From: Oscillospiraceae bacterium
GTDB lineage: Bacteria > Bacillota > Clostridia > Oscillospirales > Oscillospiraceae
NCBI GenBank assembly: GCA_902789745.1
Contig: CADAPH010000026.1
Span: forward strand, 1-34,926
Direction: 5' to 3'
DNA: 34,926 nt
Below the pieces are notes generated by a model. The model searched no databases and was not told the origin of the DNA. It saw nothing but the letters and a program-made list of their open reading frames with translations. Each line of letters opens with the position of its first letter. The first letter of the stretch is position 1. Shown in pieces: positions 20,399 to 27,942 of the stretch. The translations under genes and the position numbers were made by a program.

Positions 20399-21480
20399 TG
20401 GAAACGGAGAGAATCAGGATCTATCCCGCGAGCAGGGCGCAGATGGAGCGCATGATCGCCGCCGAACAGGACGCTGACCTGAGGAAAGCGTACGGCGAAA
20501 TGCTGGCGGGCAGTCTCGCGCATCCCGAACAGCGGGCGTGGTACGCCATGTGGATAATCGAGAAAGCGGACGGAACGCAGATCGGCGATCTGTGCTTCAA
20601 GGGATTAGACGTGAGTCGGAACCCGGAGATCGGCTATGGGATTGCGGAAGCGTTCCGGGGCCGCGGTTATGCAAGCGAGGCCGTCCGGCTCGCGCTCCAG
20701 TGGGCATTCCGGCAGCCCAATGTCAACGCCGTCGAGGCGGAAACAGACCGGGAAAATACAGCTTCACAGAGAGTTTTGGAAAAATGCGGCTTCCGCCCCC
20801 TGGGAATCACGGGCGAAGAGGGGCCGCGCTATATCAAGTATAAGGAGAATAGAATGAGCAGCGATTATATCATTCGTTTGGAAAAACCTGAGGAATTCAG
20901 AGAAACCGAAAACCTTGTCCGGGAGTCCTTCTGGAACGTCTACCGCCCCGGCTGCAGCGAGCATTACGTGATCCATGTGCTGCGAAACGACCCGGCTTTT
21001 GTTCCGGAGCTGGATTTCGTCATGGAGCAGGACGGGCGCCTGATCGGACAGAATATGTTCATGCGGACGGTCATCGAGGCCGACGACGGACGGACGATCC
21101 CGGTGCTGACCATGGGGCCGATCGGGATCACGCCGGAGCTCAAGCGAAAGGGCTACGGCAAAAAGCTGCTGGATTACTCGCTGGAGAAGGCGGCGGAGAT
21201 GGGCTTCGGCGCGGTACTGTTTGAGGGGAATATCGGCTTTTACGGCAAAAGCGGCTTTGATTATGCGCGCAGATTCGGCATCCGTTATCACGATCTTCCG
21301 GAGGGGGCGGACGACTCCTTCTTCCTCTGCAAGGAACTGGTACCGGGCTATTTGGACGGGATCACCGGCGTGTATCAGACGCCTCCTGGTTACTATGTGG
21401 ACGACGCCGACGTCGAGGACTTCGACAGGGGGTTTCCGCCCAAGGAAAAGCTGAAGCTGCCCGGCCAGATCTTCGGATAA
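20395..21480 (+). CDS. Tandem GNAT acetyltransferase (RimJ/RimL-type plus second GNAT)
   Basis: 361 residues with two GNAT domains. Domain 1 (1-150) has METERIRIYPAS, IGYGIAEAFRGRGYASEAVR (acetyl-CoA loop) and ETDRENTASQRVLEKCGF. Domain 2 (from MSSDYIIRLEKPEEF, about residue 154) has LTMGPIGITPELKRKGYGKK (acetyl-CoA loop) and GNIGFYGKSGFDYA. An AAGGAGAATAG ribosome binding site sits directly before the internal ATG at 20854, exactly where domain 2 would start as a separate gene. The fusion probably arose by loss of the first gene's stop, or domain 2 is also made alone. Substrates unknown. The first start has no clear ribosome binding site. Confidence 0.75.
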   Translation: MMETERIRIYPASRAQMERMIAAEQDADLRKAYGEMLAGSLAHPEQRAWYAMWIIEKADGTQIGDLCFKGLDVSRNPEIGYGIAEAFRGRGYASEAVRLALQWAFRQPNVNAVEAETDRENTASQRVLEKCGFRPLGITGEEGPRYIKYKENRMSSDYIIRLEKPEEFRETENLVRESFWNVYRPGCSEHYVIHVLRNDPAFVPELDFVMEQDGRLIGQNMFMRTVIEADDGRTIPVLTMGPIGITPELKRKGYGKKLLDYSLEKAAEMGFGAVLFEGNIGFYGKSGFDYARRFGIRYHDLPEGADDSFFLCKELVPGYLDGITGVYQTPPGYYVDDADVEDFDRGFPPKEKLKLPGQIFG

Positions 21481-21525
21481 GAAAACCTTTTTATGCCCCT
21501 GCTTTTCCTGACCCTCGCGAAGCTA

Positions 21526-21574
21526 AAAACAAGTGATATGTTTTGAACCGAATGGCTCTAAAGAGCACAGAATA
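21526..21574 (+). repeat. Direct repeat copy B (candidate island end)
   Basis: Partner of 14984-15032, 41 of 49 positions identical with no gap, same orientation. Weaker similarity continues about 30 bp leftward (GCCCCTGCTTTTCCTGACCCT here). It lies 46 bp after the GNAT stop. 21481-21611 holds no gene. Confidence 0.65.
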
Positions 21575-21611
21575 CGCACGAATAGATGCAAGCTCCTGGA
21601 ATGCTCTCAAT

Positions 21612-22268
21612 TCAGCAGTTCCTGTTGTGAAGCACGCGCAGGACGGTGGCGATGCCAAAGGTGAGCGGCATAAAGGACAGCAGGGAAACCCAGGAAGGAA
21701 TTCGGGTAAAGAATCCGTAAAAATCATCCCAGCCGCCGTTATCCGGCCCAAGGATCTCAACCATGAAATAATAGACCATTGCATAGAGCAGTACCGGGAT
21801 GAGGGCATATAGCGATTCCCGCAGGGAGATGATATGTTTTGTTATAAAGAAGCAGAAGGCGACCATTGCCAGGATCGGGCACAGGCCGTGCAGAAAGAAG
21901 CGGGAGCCCGTGAAAATCAAAACGAAACCCTTTACCGGCGCCAGAATGCACAGCGACACCAGAAAGGTCAGCCCGACGGCGGTGACGCCGGCAAACAGAA
22001 AATCTACCAGCCAGCCAGGCAGATAGAAATTCCTGGTTCGCAGACCGTCGATCGTATACGGCAGGGTCATCAGCATCGCGATGCCGCACAGAATATTGGA
22101 GTTGACCGTGAACATGCAGAATGTACGCAGTCCCATGTGATCAAAATTAACATCATACAGCGTGGTCAGATTCATGGTCACACCGATACAGACGCAGACC
22201 GCCACCACGGCTGAGCTGATCATCGCGCCGATGCACCGTTTCATGGATGTTTCGTGTGTAATGTTCAT
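21612..22268 (-). CDS. Six-helix integral membrane protein (Pr6Pr-like)
   Basis: 218 residues with six predicted transmembrane segments. FCMFTVNSNILCGIAMLMTL matches the F.(M/Y)FT..SN.L pattern of the Pr6Pr / FAR-17a-like six-helix family, and later segments (SRFFLHGLCPILAMVAFCFF; YALIPVLLYAMVYYFMVEIL) fit. Function unknown. Start ATG at 22268 with CAGGAGAACGGG upstream. It and the flavodoxin gene upstream are on the minus strand, separated by 102 bp that contain a GAGCTTG/CAAGCTC hairpin. Confidence 0.72.
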   Translation of the reverse strand: MNITHETSMKRCIGAMISSAVVAVCVCIGVTMNLTTLYDVNFDHMGLRTFCMFTVNSNILCGIAMLMTLPYTIDGLRTRNFYLPGWLVDFLFAGVTAVGLTFLVSLCILAPVKGFVLIFTGSRFFLHGLCPILAMVAFCFFITKHIISLRESLYALIPVLLYAMVYYFMVEILGPDNGGWDDFYGFFTRIPSWVSLLSFMPLTFGIATVLRVLHNRNC

Positions 22269-22370
22269 TTTCCCGTTCTCCTGTCATGAGCTTGGTCACA
22301 AGCTCTTTGTGATTCTCATCATTACGGCCTGATAGGCTGCGGACGTTTTTTCAGAGCGTAGAACACCTGC

Positions 22371-23516
22371 TTACAGCCTCCGATACAGATCGGAAGGGCT
22401 CAGCCCGTTTGCTTTGGCCGTGCGATTCCAGCTCATGTTTGCGACAGCGATATACAGTGCGCGCGGAAAGGCGTATGGCTCGGCAAAAATATCGGCGATT
22501 TCGCTCCCTTCGTTGATGGCTTTGACCAGCTTGTCCATCTCTTCCGCCGCCTTCTTTGTGGCGCCAAAGCGGAAGGGGAGATGCACCATCAGTTCCCCGA
22601 GCAGCTCGCCGGCACTGATCCCCAGCCCGCCGCAATAGGCAAAGCCCATCTTCACACACCATTGTTTTACGGCGCTGAACAGGCTTTGCAGCTGACAGCT
22701 CTCATACAGGCCCATGTTGGCGAGCAGATAAACCTTCTTGGAACCGCCGTTGTAAACCTGCTCAAAATGCTCCATCAGGCGGACCATCTGGGACGGTACG
22801 CCGTCTACATACAGGGGCATACAGAGAACCAGCGTCTCCGCGTCCTCCAGCAATCCCAAGAGATTGTTCAGATCCTTGATATAGCGTTGTATCGTGACGA
22901 TCTCGGGCTCATTCGTGAGAGATTCTGCCAGCTTCCCGGCCAGCTTCCCGGAATTGCCGTTCAGACCCCTCATGCTGCCAACCAGCAGAACGGTGCGACC
23001 GGACGAGCATGCCGGCCTTGTGTCCGGCGGGAGACGCGCCTGCATGTCCTCCCGGAAGATGACGGCTTTCACATATCCCCGGAAGTTTGAGCACAAAGCC
23101 CGAACATAGCGCTTCGCAATGTCCTGCTCTTCCTTTGTCGAGGCCTGACCATAGAAGATGAAGGTAAACGCTTTGGTTTCACTGTAGCGCTTTTTGTGAT
23201 GCGTTTCGCAGCCGACAATCTCAAATTGCGGGAGAACATAACCCAAGCAGCGGTCGATGACGTTCTTGACGAAGCCGGAAAAGCCGCCGTAGGTATAGCG
23301 GCTGATGACAACGACCTCACCGGCACGGTGAATCAACTGCCCCATATTCTCAAACCCGTCTTTTATCACACAGACGCCGGGCGTCTTATTCCAGCAATGA
23401 AAGCAGCCGACGCAGGGGCGGATCAGCCCGTTATCCGAAATGACCGTCCATCCCTCGTAATCCTGTTCGATGAGCTTCCATTGTGCCGGTTTCAGATCGT
23501 GAATGACAAGATTCAT
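22371..23516 (-). CDS. Two-domain flavodoxin / NADPH-dependent FMN reductase-like protein
   Basis: 381 residues. Domain 1 (about 1-175) has RPCVGCFHCWNKTPGVCVIK, VVVISRYTYGGFSGFVKNVI and HHKKRY, the CxGCxxCW variant of the NADPH-dependent FMN reductase family. Domain 2 (from about 185) starts TVLLVGSMRGLNGNSGKLAG (flavin phosphate loop) and includes LVLCMPLYVDGVPSQMVRLM. Each half resembles a separate about 190-residue flavodoxin, so this is a head-to-tail fusion, likely a cytoplasmic flavin reductase pair of unknown substrate. Start at 23516 because CGGAGGTCTTTT precedes it; a longer start at 23549 lacks a ribosome binding site. Confidence 0.8.
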   Translation of the reverse strand: MNLVIHDLKPAQWKLIEQDYEGWTVISDNGLIRPCVGCFHCWNKTPGVCVIKDGFENMGQLIHRAGEVVVISRYTYGGFSGFVKNVIDRCLGYVLPQFEIVGCETHHKKRYSETKAFTFIFYGQASTKEEQDIAKRYVRALCSNFRGYVKAVIFREDMQARLPPDTRPACSSGRTVLLVGSMRGLNGNSGKLAGKLAESLTNEPEIVTIQRYIKDLNNLLGLLEDAETLVLCMPLYVDGVPSQMVRLMEHFEQVYNGGSKKVYLLANMGLYESCQLQSLFSAVKQWCVKMGFAYCGGLGISAGELLGELMVHLPFRFGATKKAAEEMDKLVKAINEGSEIADIFAEPYAFPRALYIAVANMSWNRTAKANGLSPSDLYRRL

Positions 23517-23558
23517 AAAAGACCTCCGTTTTGATTCCAAAAGGTTCATATTGAAATT

Positions 23559-24191
23559 CTACAGCGGTAGTTTCTGCAATAGAAACATCGAAGTTAATCG
23601 TAACAGAAGAAAGAAAAGAAAACAATACTGCAAATTCGTTTTACGGACAGTCACAGGACGCCTGGAGCCGAAGCTGATGTTCAGATTTCCGTTGCGGCTT
23701 CTGAGCTCGTCCAGGAATGCCTTGGTTTTATGCTCGTCCTTCAAAATCACCTTATAATCCAGCTCGTACAGGGTGCCCATGTTGGAAGTCTTGACGCGCT
23801 CGAGTTCCGCCTCGGAGACATACGCTCGGAAAAGATCGTCAAACAGACCGTCATAGTCCGGCGTTTCCGGGATGGTGATTTTGAGCTCGCGTACGTTTTC
23901 CTTCTCGCATCCGAAGCGCAGCCGCTGCAAAAGCAAGAGAAAGGCGGCCACGATGCAAAAGAACAGGGCGACGATCAGGAAATAGCCCATTCCGGTGGCA
24001 AGCCCGATGGCCATAGCCAGGAAGATCATGCTGATCTCTCTGGCAGACCCGGCGGCGGAGCGGAAGCGCACCAGGCCGAAGGCCCCCGCGACGGCGACGC
24101 CGGTACCGATGTTGCCGTTGACGAGCATGATGATGACCTGCACGACAGCGGGACTCCTCGGCTGCGATCCATCCATACGGCTCGATCTCAC
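23559..24191 (-). pseudogene. DUF4956 membrane protein lacking its N-terminus
   Basis: From about residue 15 the frame matches DUF4956: VVQVIIMLVNGNIGTGVAVA, GAFGLVRFRSAAGSAREISM, IFLAMAIGLATGMGYFLIVA, then the soluble C-terminal domain ending RSRNGNLNISFG. Family members begin with two more transmembrane helices (about 60-70 residues) that are missing. The first residues here (RSSRMDGSQPRSPA) look like unrelated sequence joined to the family. The tail after SFGSRRPV is also not family-like. These proteins often accompany VTC-type polyphosphate polymerases; none is adjacent here. Confidence 0.65.
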
Positions 24192-24209
24192 AGTTTCTCA
24201 GGTACAACA

Positions 24210-24240
24210 GCAGGGAGGGGAAATTTAACCCCCTCCCTGC
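24210..24240 (-). terminator. Hairpin downstream of the lactate/Etf operon
   Basis: A perfect 11-bp stem GCAGGGAGGGG / CCCCTCCCTGC with a 9-nt A/T loop, 20 bp after the stop at 24261. Minus-strand T-tract is weak (TGTTG). Confidence 0.6.
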
Positions 24241-24260
24241 ACTATTGTTTGTAGCGTCCC

Positions 24261-24437
24261 TCAGAGTCCGAACTTCTTGCCCGCGATGCTGATGATGAGC
24301 TCCGCGGTGCCCTCCGGCCCCAGGAGGCTGCTGTCGATCATCAGGTGGTGCGGATCGTAGCCGCTCCAGGTTCTGCCGATGGGATAGCTGCCGCTGCCGC
24401 ACTGTCTGCCGATGGAAATGATCATCTGTTTATCCAT
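24261..24437 (-). pseudogene. Cytidylate-kinase-like protein with internal deletion
   Basis: 58 residues. MDKQMIISIGRQCGSGS is the P-loop start of the cytidylate kinase-like (Cytidylate_kin2) family, usually followed by about 140 residues. Here it is joined in frame to a tail that fits the family end (GRTWSGYDPHHLMIDSSLLG, PEGTAELIISIAGKKFGL). The nucleotide-binding core after the P-loop is lost, so no kinase activity is expected. Start ATG at 24437 lies 16 bp after the etfA stop, so it was the last gene of that operon. Confidence 0.65.
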
Positions 24438-24453
24438 AGCTGCTTCCTTTTGT

Positions 24454-25458
24454 TTATTCCTTGCGCGCGCTGAGCCGTGCGATCAGCTCATCGCAGACCT
24501 CGTCCATATCGCCGACGATGCCGTAGTCGCAGTAGTTGAAGATCTGGGCGTCGGGATTCTTGTCCACCGCAATGAAGACGTCCGCGTCCACGCCGGCGGT
24601 GTGGTTGACCGCGCCGGAGACGCCGAAGCTCAGGTAGAGCTTGGTCTTGACCATCACGCCCGACTGGCCGATCTGCAGCTTGTAGGGCAGAATGCCGCGG
24701 TCGTAGAGGGGCCGCGTGCAGCCGATCTTGCCGCCCAGGAGCCTGGCGAGCCGGCGGTAGCGCTCCAGATGCTCGGAGTCCTTCAGACCGTTTCCGACGC
24801 AGACGACACAGTCGGCGTTCGCGATATCGAGCTCGGGGTCGGACTCGTCCGGGATGAAGCCGACGCGCCGGCAGCGGATCGCCTCGGGATCGAAATTGAT
24901 CTCCTCCTCGATCGTTTCGATCTCCGTCTTTCTGCCCGTCGGCGCGTATTTGAAGGTGCCGGGGCGGATGGTGCCGACCTGCGGGCGCTTCACCGGGACC
25001 GTGATGACCGCCATGATCTTGCCGCCGACGGCGGGCTCGATAAACTGGATGTCGCCGGTCTCGGGGTCGTAGGCCAGTTCCATCGCGTCGGAGGTGCAGC
25101 CCGTGTCGAGCTGGACGGCGAAGCGCGGCGCGAAGTCGCGGCCGTTGATGGTGCCGCCGACAAAGATGGCGGAGGGGTTATACTTGCGTGAGAGAACCGT
25201 GAAGGCGTTGGCCCAGGCGTCGGTGTTGAAGTATTCATAGCCCGTGCCGTTGACCTGAATGATGCCGTCGATGCCGCAGTCTTTGACCTTCTCCACCTCG
25301 GCGTCGGGGAGCTTGTCGAGGATCACGGCGAAGAGCCTGTCGCCGGTCACGTCGCAGAGCTTTCTCAGCTCGCAGCAGAGCTCGAGGCCCACGGGCGCAG
25401 CGGTTTGGCCGTCGTGCTCGATATAGACCCACATGTTCTTATAATCCGATTTCTGCAT
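24454..25458 (-). CDS. etfA: Electron transfer flavoprotein alpha subunit
   Basis: 334 residues. An N-terminal alpha/beta domain (about 1-190) is followed by the FAD-binding domain with PAVGGKIMAVITVPVKRPQV and the C-terminal signature YLSFGVSGAVNHTAGVDADV ... FIAVDKNPDAQIFNYCDYGI, which holds the FAD. EtfA/EtfB shuttle electrons between a dehydrogenase and NAD/ferredoxin or quinone. No N-terminal ferredoxin-like cysteine cluster is present, unlike some lactate-linked EtfA proteins. Start ATG at 25458, 9 bp after AAGGAGG; a GTG at 25464 is too close to the ribosome binding site. 14 bp after etfB. Confidence 0.94.
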   Translation of the reverse strand: MQKSDYKNMWVYIEHDGQTAAPVGLELCCELRKLCDVTGDRLFAVILDKLPDAEVEKVKDCGIDGIIQVNGTGYEYFNTDAWANAFTVLSRKYNPSAIFVGGTINGRDFAPRFAVQLDTGCTSDAMELAYDPETGDIQFIEPAVGGKIMAVITVPVKRPQVGTIRPGTFKYAPTGRKTEIETIEEEINFDPEAIRCRRVGFIPDESDPELDIANADCVVCVGNGLKDSEHLERYRRLARLLGGKIGCTRPLYDRGILPYKLQIGQSGVMVKTKLYLSFGVSGAVNHTAGVDADVFIAVDKNPDAQIFNYCDYGIVGDMDEVCDELIARLSARKE

Positions 25459-25472
25459 CCTCACGCACCTCC

Positions 25473-26267
25473 TTAAAGCGCGCCTTTTTCGTCCAGCAGC
25501 TCCATGAGCCTGGCGACGTCGGTCTTGACGCTGCCGGTCCGGATGATCTGGCCGGGCTCGGGCAGCTCAGGCGGGTAGATCTTCGGCACGATGGTCCCGG
25601 AGCCGGGCACGCCGATCTTCTGGAGATCCAGCCCGTCAATGTCGTTCTCCGTGTAGGTGGTGACAGCGGCCTTCTTCGCGGCGAGATAGTCGTCCAGACT
25701 CGGGAGGCGGCCGTAGAAGTTGTCCTTTTCCACCGTGATCAGGCAGGGCAGCGTCGCCTCCACGAGCTCCCTGCCGGTCTCGAGCGTGCGGGTTGCGCGG
25801 ATTTTTCCGTCTGAGATGTCCTCGATGCTGTAGCAGCAGGAGATCTGCGAGGCGTCGAAGCGCTCGGCAAGCTGCGAGGCCATCTGGCCGGTCGCGCCGT
25901 CCAGCGTCTCCTTGCCGCAGAAGATGAGGTCAAACTTGCCCTCCATGTCGGCGGCCATCAGAATGGAATAGCTGGTGGAGAGGGTGTCCGCCCCGCCGAA
26001 GGGGCGGCCGCTGATGAGCACGGCCTTGTCTCCGCCGACGGCCAGACACTCGCGCAGGGTACTTTCGGCCATGGGCGGGCCCATGGTGATCAGCGTGATC
26101 TCGCCGCCATAGCGCTCCTTGACCTGGACGGCGGCCTCCAGCGCGTTGAGGTCGAGGGGGTTGGTGAGGGTCGGGACGCCGGTTCGGATCAGGTTGCCGG
26201 TCTCCGGATCCATCTTCACGAGGTCGACGTCCGGGATCTGCTTGACGCAGACTAAGATTTTCAGCAT
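25473..26267 (-). CDS. etfB: Electron transfer flavoprotein beta subunit
   Basis: 264 residues, usual length. MLKILVCVKQIPDVDLVKMD at the start, LITMGPPMAESTLRECLAVG, LSTSYSILMAADMEGKFDLI, and the diagnostic GKETLDGATGQMASQLAE that binds flavin/AMP. In confurcating lactate dehydrogenases EtfB carries the second FAD that splits electrons between NAD and ferredoxin. GGGAGGAAAAAGCC precedes the ATG. Between the FAD-linked dehydrogenase and etfA in one operon, so the three very likely form an Ldh-EtfAB-type complex. Confidence 0.95.
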   Translation of the reverse strand: MLKILVCVKQIPDVDLVKMDPETGNLIRTGVPTLTNPLDLNALEAAVQVKERYGGEITLITMGPPMAESTLRECLAVGGDKAVLISGRPFGGADTLSTSYSILMAADMEGKFDLIFCGKETLDGATGQMASQLAERFDASQISCCYSIEDISDGKIRATRTLETGRELVEATLPCLITVEKDNFYGRLPSLDDYLAAKKAAVTTYTENDIDGLDLQKIGVPGSGTIVPKIYPPELPEPGQIIRTGSVKTDVARLMELLDEKGAL

Positions 26268-26284
26268 GGCTTTTTCCTCCCTTC

Positions 26285-27718
26285 TCAGCCCGTGAGCGAT
26301 GTGTCGCACACTTTACCGGGGTTGAGGATGAAGTCCGGGTCGAAGACCTTCTTGATCTCGCCCATGAGAGCGAACACGTCCTCGCCCACGGATTCGCGCA
26401 GGTAGACCATCTTTGCGTGGCCGATGGAGTGCTCGCCCGAGACCTGGCCCTCGAGCTCGGCGCACTTGGTATAGGCCCTGTCCATGATGATCTTGACGCG
26501 GCGCTTGAACTCCTCCTCTTCCAGATCGTTGGAGCAACAGTAGATGTGCAGGTTGCCGTCGCCCGCGTGGCCGAAGTTGCGGATGCGGATGCCGTTTTCC
26601 TCCCCGAGGGAGCGGATGTAGAGGAGGAAGGCCGGGATCTTGTCCACGGGCACCACGACGTCCATCTCGTCGATGAGCTTCGTGTCGGCCTCGATGGCGG
26701 TCAAAAAGCTCGAGCGTGCTGCCCAGGCGGATTTCTTGTTCGAGGAGGTCGAGACGACCAGCACGTCGAGGGCGTCAGCCTCCTTCGCGATCCGGCCGAG
26801 CTTGATCATCTTCTGATCCAGCTCCTCCTCGTCGGCCCCGACAAAGGTGACCAGAATGGAGGCGCCCACGTCCTCGTTCTTCACTCTCTCGGGGAAGATG
26901 GGATTGCCGGTGAAGGCCGCCGAGGAGGTGACGATGTCCGCGTCCATGAACTCGATGGACTGGGGGTCGAGGTTTGCCAGCTTGATTTTCGGCACAAAGT
27001 GGATGCAGGACTCCACGTCCCGGAACGGGACGAGGCAGGACACGTCGCAGATGGGGTTCGGGATGAGCTTCATGGTCATCTCCGTGATGATGCCGAGGGT
27101 GCCCTCCGAGCCGATCATCAGATGCAGCAGGCTGTAGCCGGAGCTGGTCTTGCAGACGGACTTGCCGAGTTCAATGATCCGGCCGTCGGGCAGAACCACG
27201 GTCATCGCCAGGACATAGTCGCGCGTGACGCCGTACTTGACCGCGCGCATGCCGCCAGCGTTGGTGGCGATATTGCCGCCGACGGTGGCGGTCTTCTCGC
27301 CGGGGTCGGGCGGATACATGAGGCCGTGCTCCAGCGCGTCCGCCGCGAGATCCTTGAGCAGGACGCCCGGCTGGATACGGACGACGAGGTTGTCCATATC
27401 GTAGCCCAGGATCCTGTTCATGCGCCTTGTGCACAGGACGAGTCCGCCCGCCAGCGGGACGCAGCCGCCGACAAGGCCGGTGCCCGCGCCGCGGACGGTG
27501 ACCGGGATCTTATTGGCGGAGCAGATCTTCATGATCTCGGAGACCTCTTCGGTGCTCTCCACGTCCACGGCCGCGTCCGGCATGTATTTGCCGTAGATCG
27601 GCATCTCGTCGTGCGCGTAGTTGGGGTCGATCTCCTCCTTCTCGAAGAAGCGTCTCTCCCCGACGACCGTGCGCAGACGCGCCGCGATTTCGGGCGTAAT
27701 TTTGTTGTATGTCGCCAT
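26285..27718 (-). CDS. FAD-linked 2-hydroxyacid (D-lactate/glycolate) dehydrogenase, GlcD/LctD family
   Basis: 477 residues. The FAD-binding PCMH domain has PVTVRGAGTGLVGGCVPLAG, VVRIQPGV, YPPDPGEKTATVGGNIATNA and SSGYSLLHLMIGSEGTLGII. A C-terminal substrate domain follows, with NFGHAGDGNLHIYCC, GQVSGEHSIGHAKMVYL and FDPDFILNPGKV, where the His residues bind the 2-hydroxyacid and metal. Next to etfBA it matches the lactate dehydrogenase component of Etf-dependent lactate oxidation, as described in Acetobacterium woodii. Cytoplasmic. CTGGAGGATAACCG precedes ATG at 27718. Confidence 0.93.
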   Translation of the reverse strand: MATYNKITPEIAARLRTVVGERRFFEKEEIDPNYAHDEMPIYGKYMPDAAVDVESTEEVSEIMKICSANKIPVTVRGAGTGLVGGCVPLAGGLVLCTRRMNRILGYDMDNLVVRIQPGVLLKDLAADALEHGLMYPPDPGEKTATVGGNIATNAGGMRAVKYGVTRDYVLAMTVVLPDGRIIELGKSVCKTSSGYSLLHLMIGSEGTLGIITEMTMKLIPNPICDVSCLVPFRDVESCIHFVPKIKLANLDPQSIEFMDADIVTSSAAFTGNPIFPERVKNEDVGASILVTFVGADEEELDQKMIKLGRIAKEADALDVLVVSTSSNKKSAWAARSSFLTAIEADTKLIDEMDVVVPVDKIPAFLLYIRSLGEENGIRIRNFGHAGDGNLHIYCCSNDLEEEEFKRRVKIIMDRAYTKCAELEGQVSGEHSIGHAKMVYLRESVGEDVFALMGEIKKVFDPDFILNPGKVCDTSLTG

Positions 27719-27742
27719 TCGGTTATCCTCCAGTTCACAAAT

Positions 27743-27893
27743 ACGTAGGGGTCGATCCCCAGATCGACCCGCTGAACAACGCGCATTGTCGTCAGACGGC
27801 GGGCCGCTTTCTCCGCAGCCGCGCGATTGGTGGTCCGGGAAATAATGCCCGGAACGCCAATCGCATTGCGGCAAGGTGGGATGGCCCCTACGG
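27743..27893. repeat. MITE-like palindromic repeat inside the operon
   Basis: A non-coding, about 150-bp structured unit between two operon genes. The left end (ACGTAGGGGTCGATCC) and right end (GGATGGCCCCTACGG) are imperfect inverted repeats. A hairpin GGGTCGAT/ATCGACCC lies at 27749-27770 and a larger one at 27823-27839/27848-27864 (GCGATTGGTGGTCCGGG against CCCGGAACGCCAATCGC, 15 of 17 paired). GTAGGGG...CCCCTAC-ended palindromic units are common dispersed repeats in Oscillospirales genomes (recalled, not checked). It may attenuate transcription or stabilise mRNA between the genes. Confidence 0.6.
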
Positions 27894-27942
27894 ATGCGGA
27901 TGGCTATGCGTTATGAGTAAGGCAAAAACGCATGACGTTCGC

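Noticed and set aside
26417-27748. Long plus-strand frame opposite the FAD-linked dehydrogenase
   Set aside because: It is a codon-bias shadow; the minus-strand protein has all family motifs and a proper ribosome binding site.
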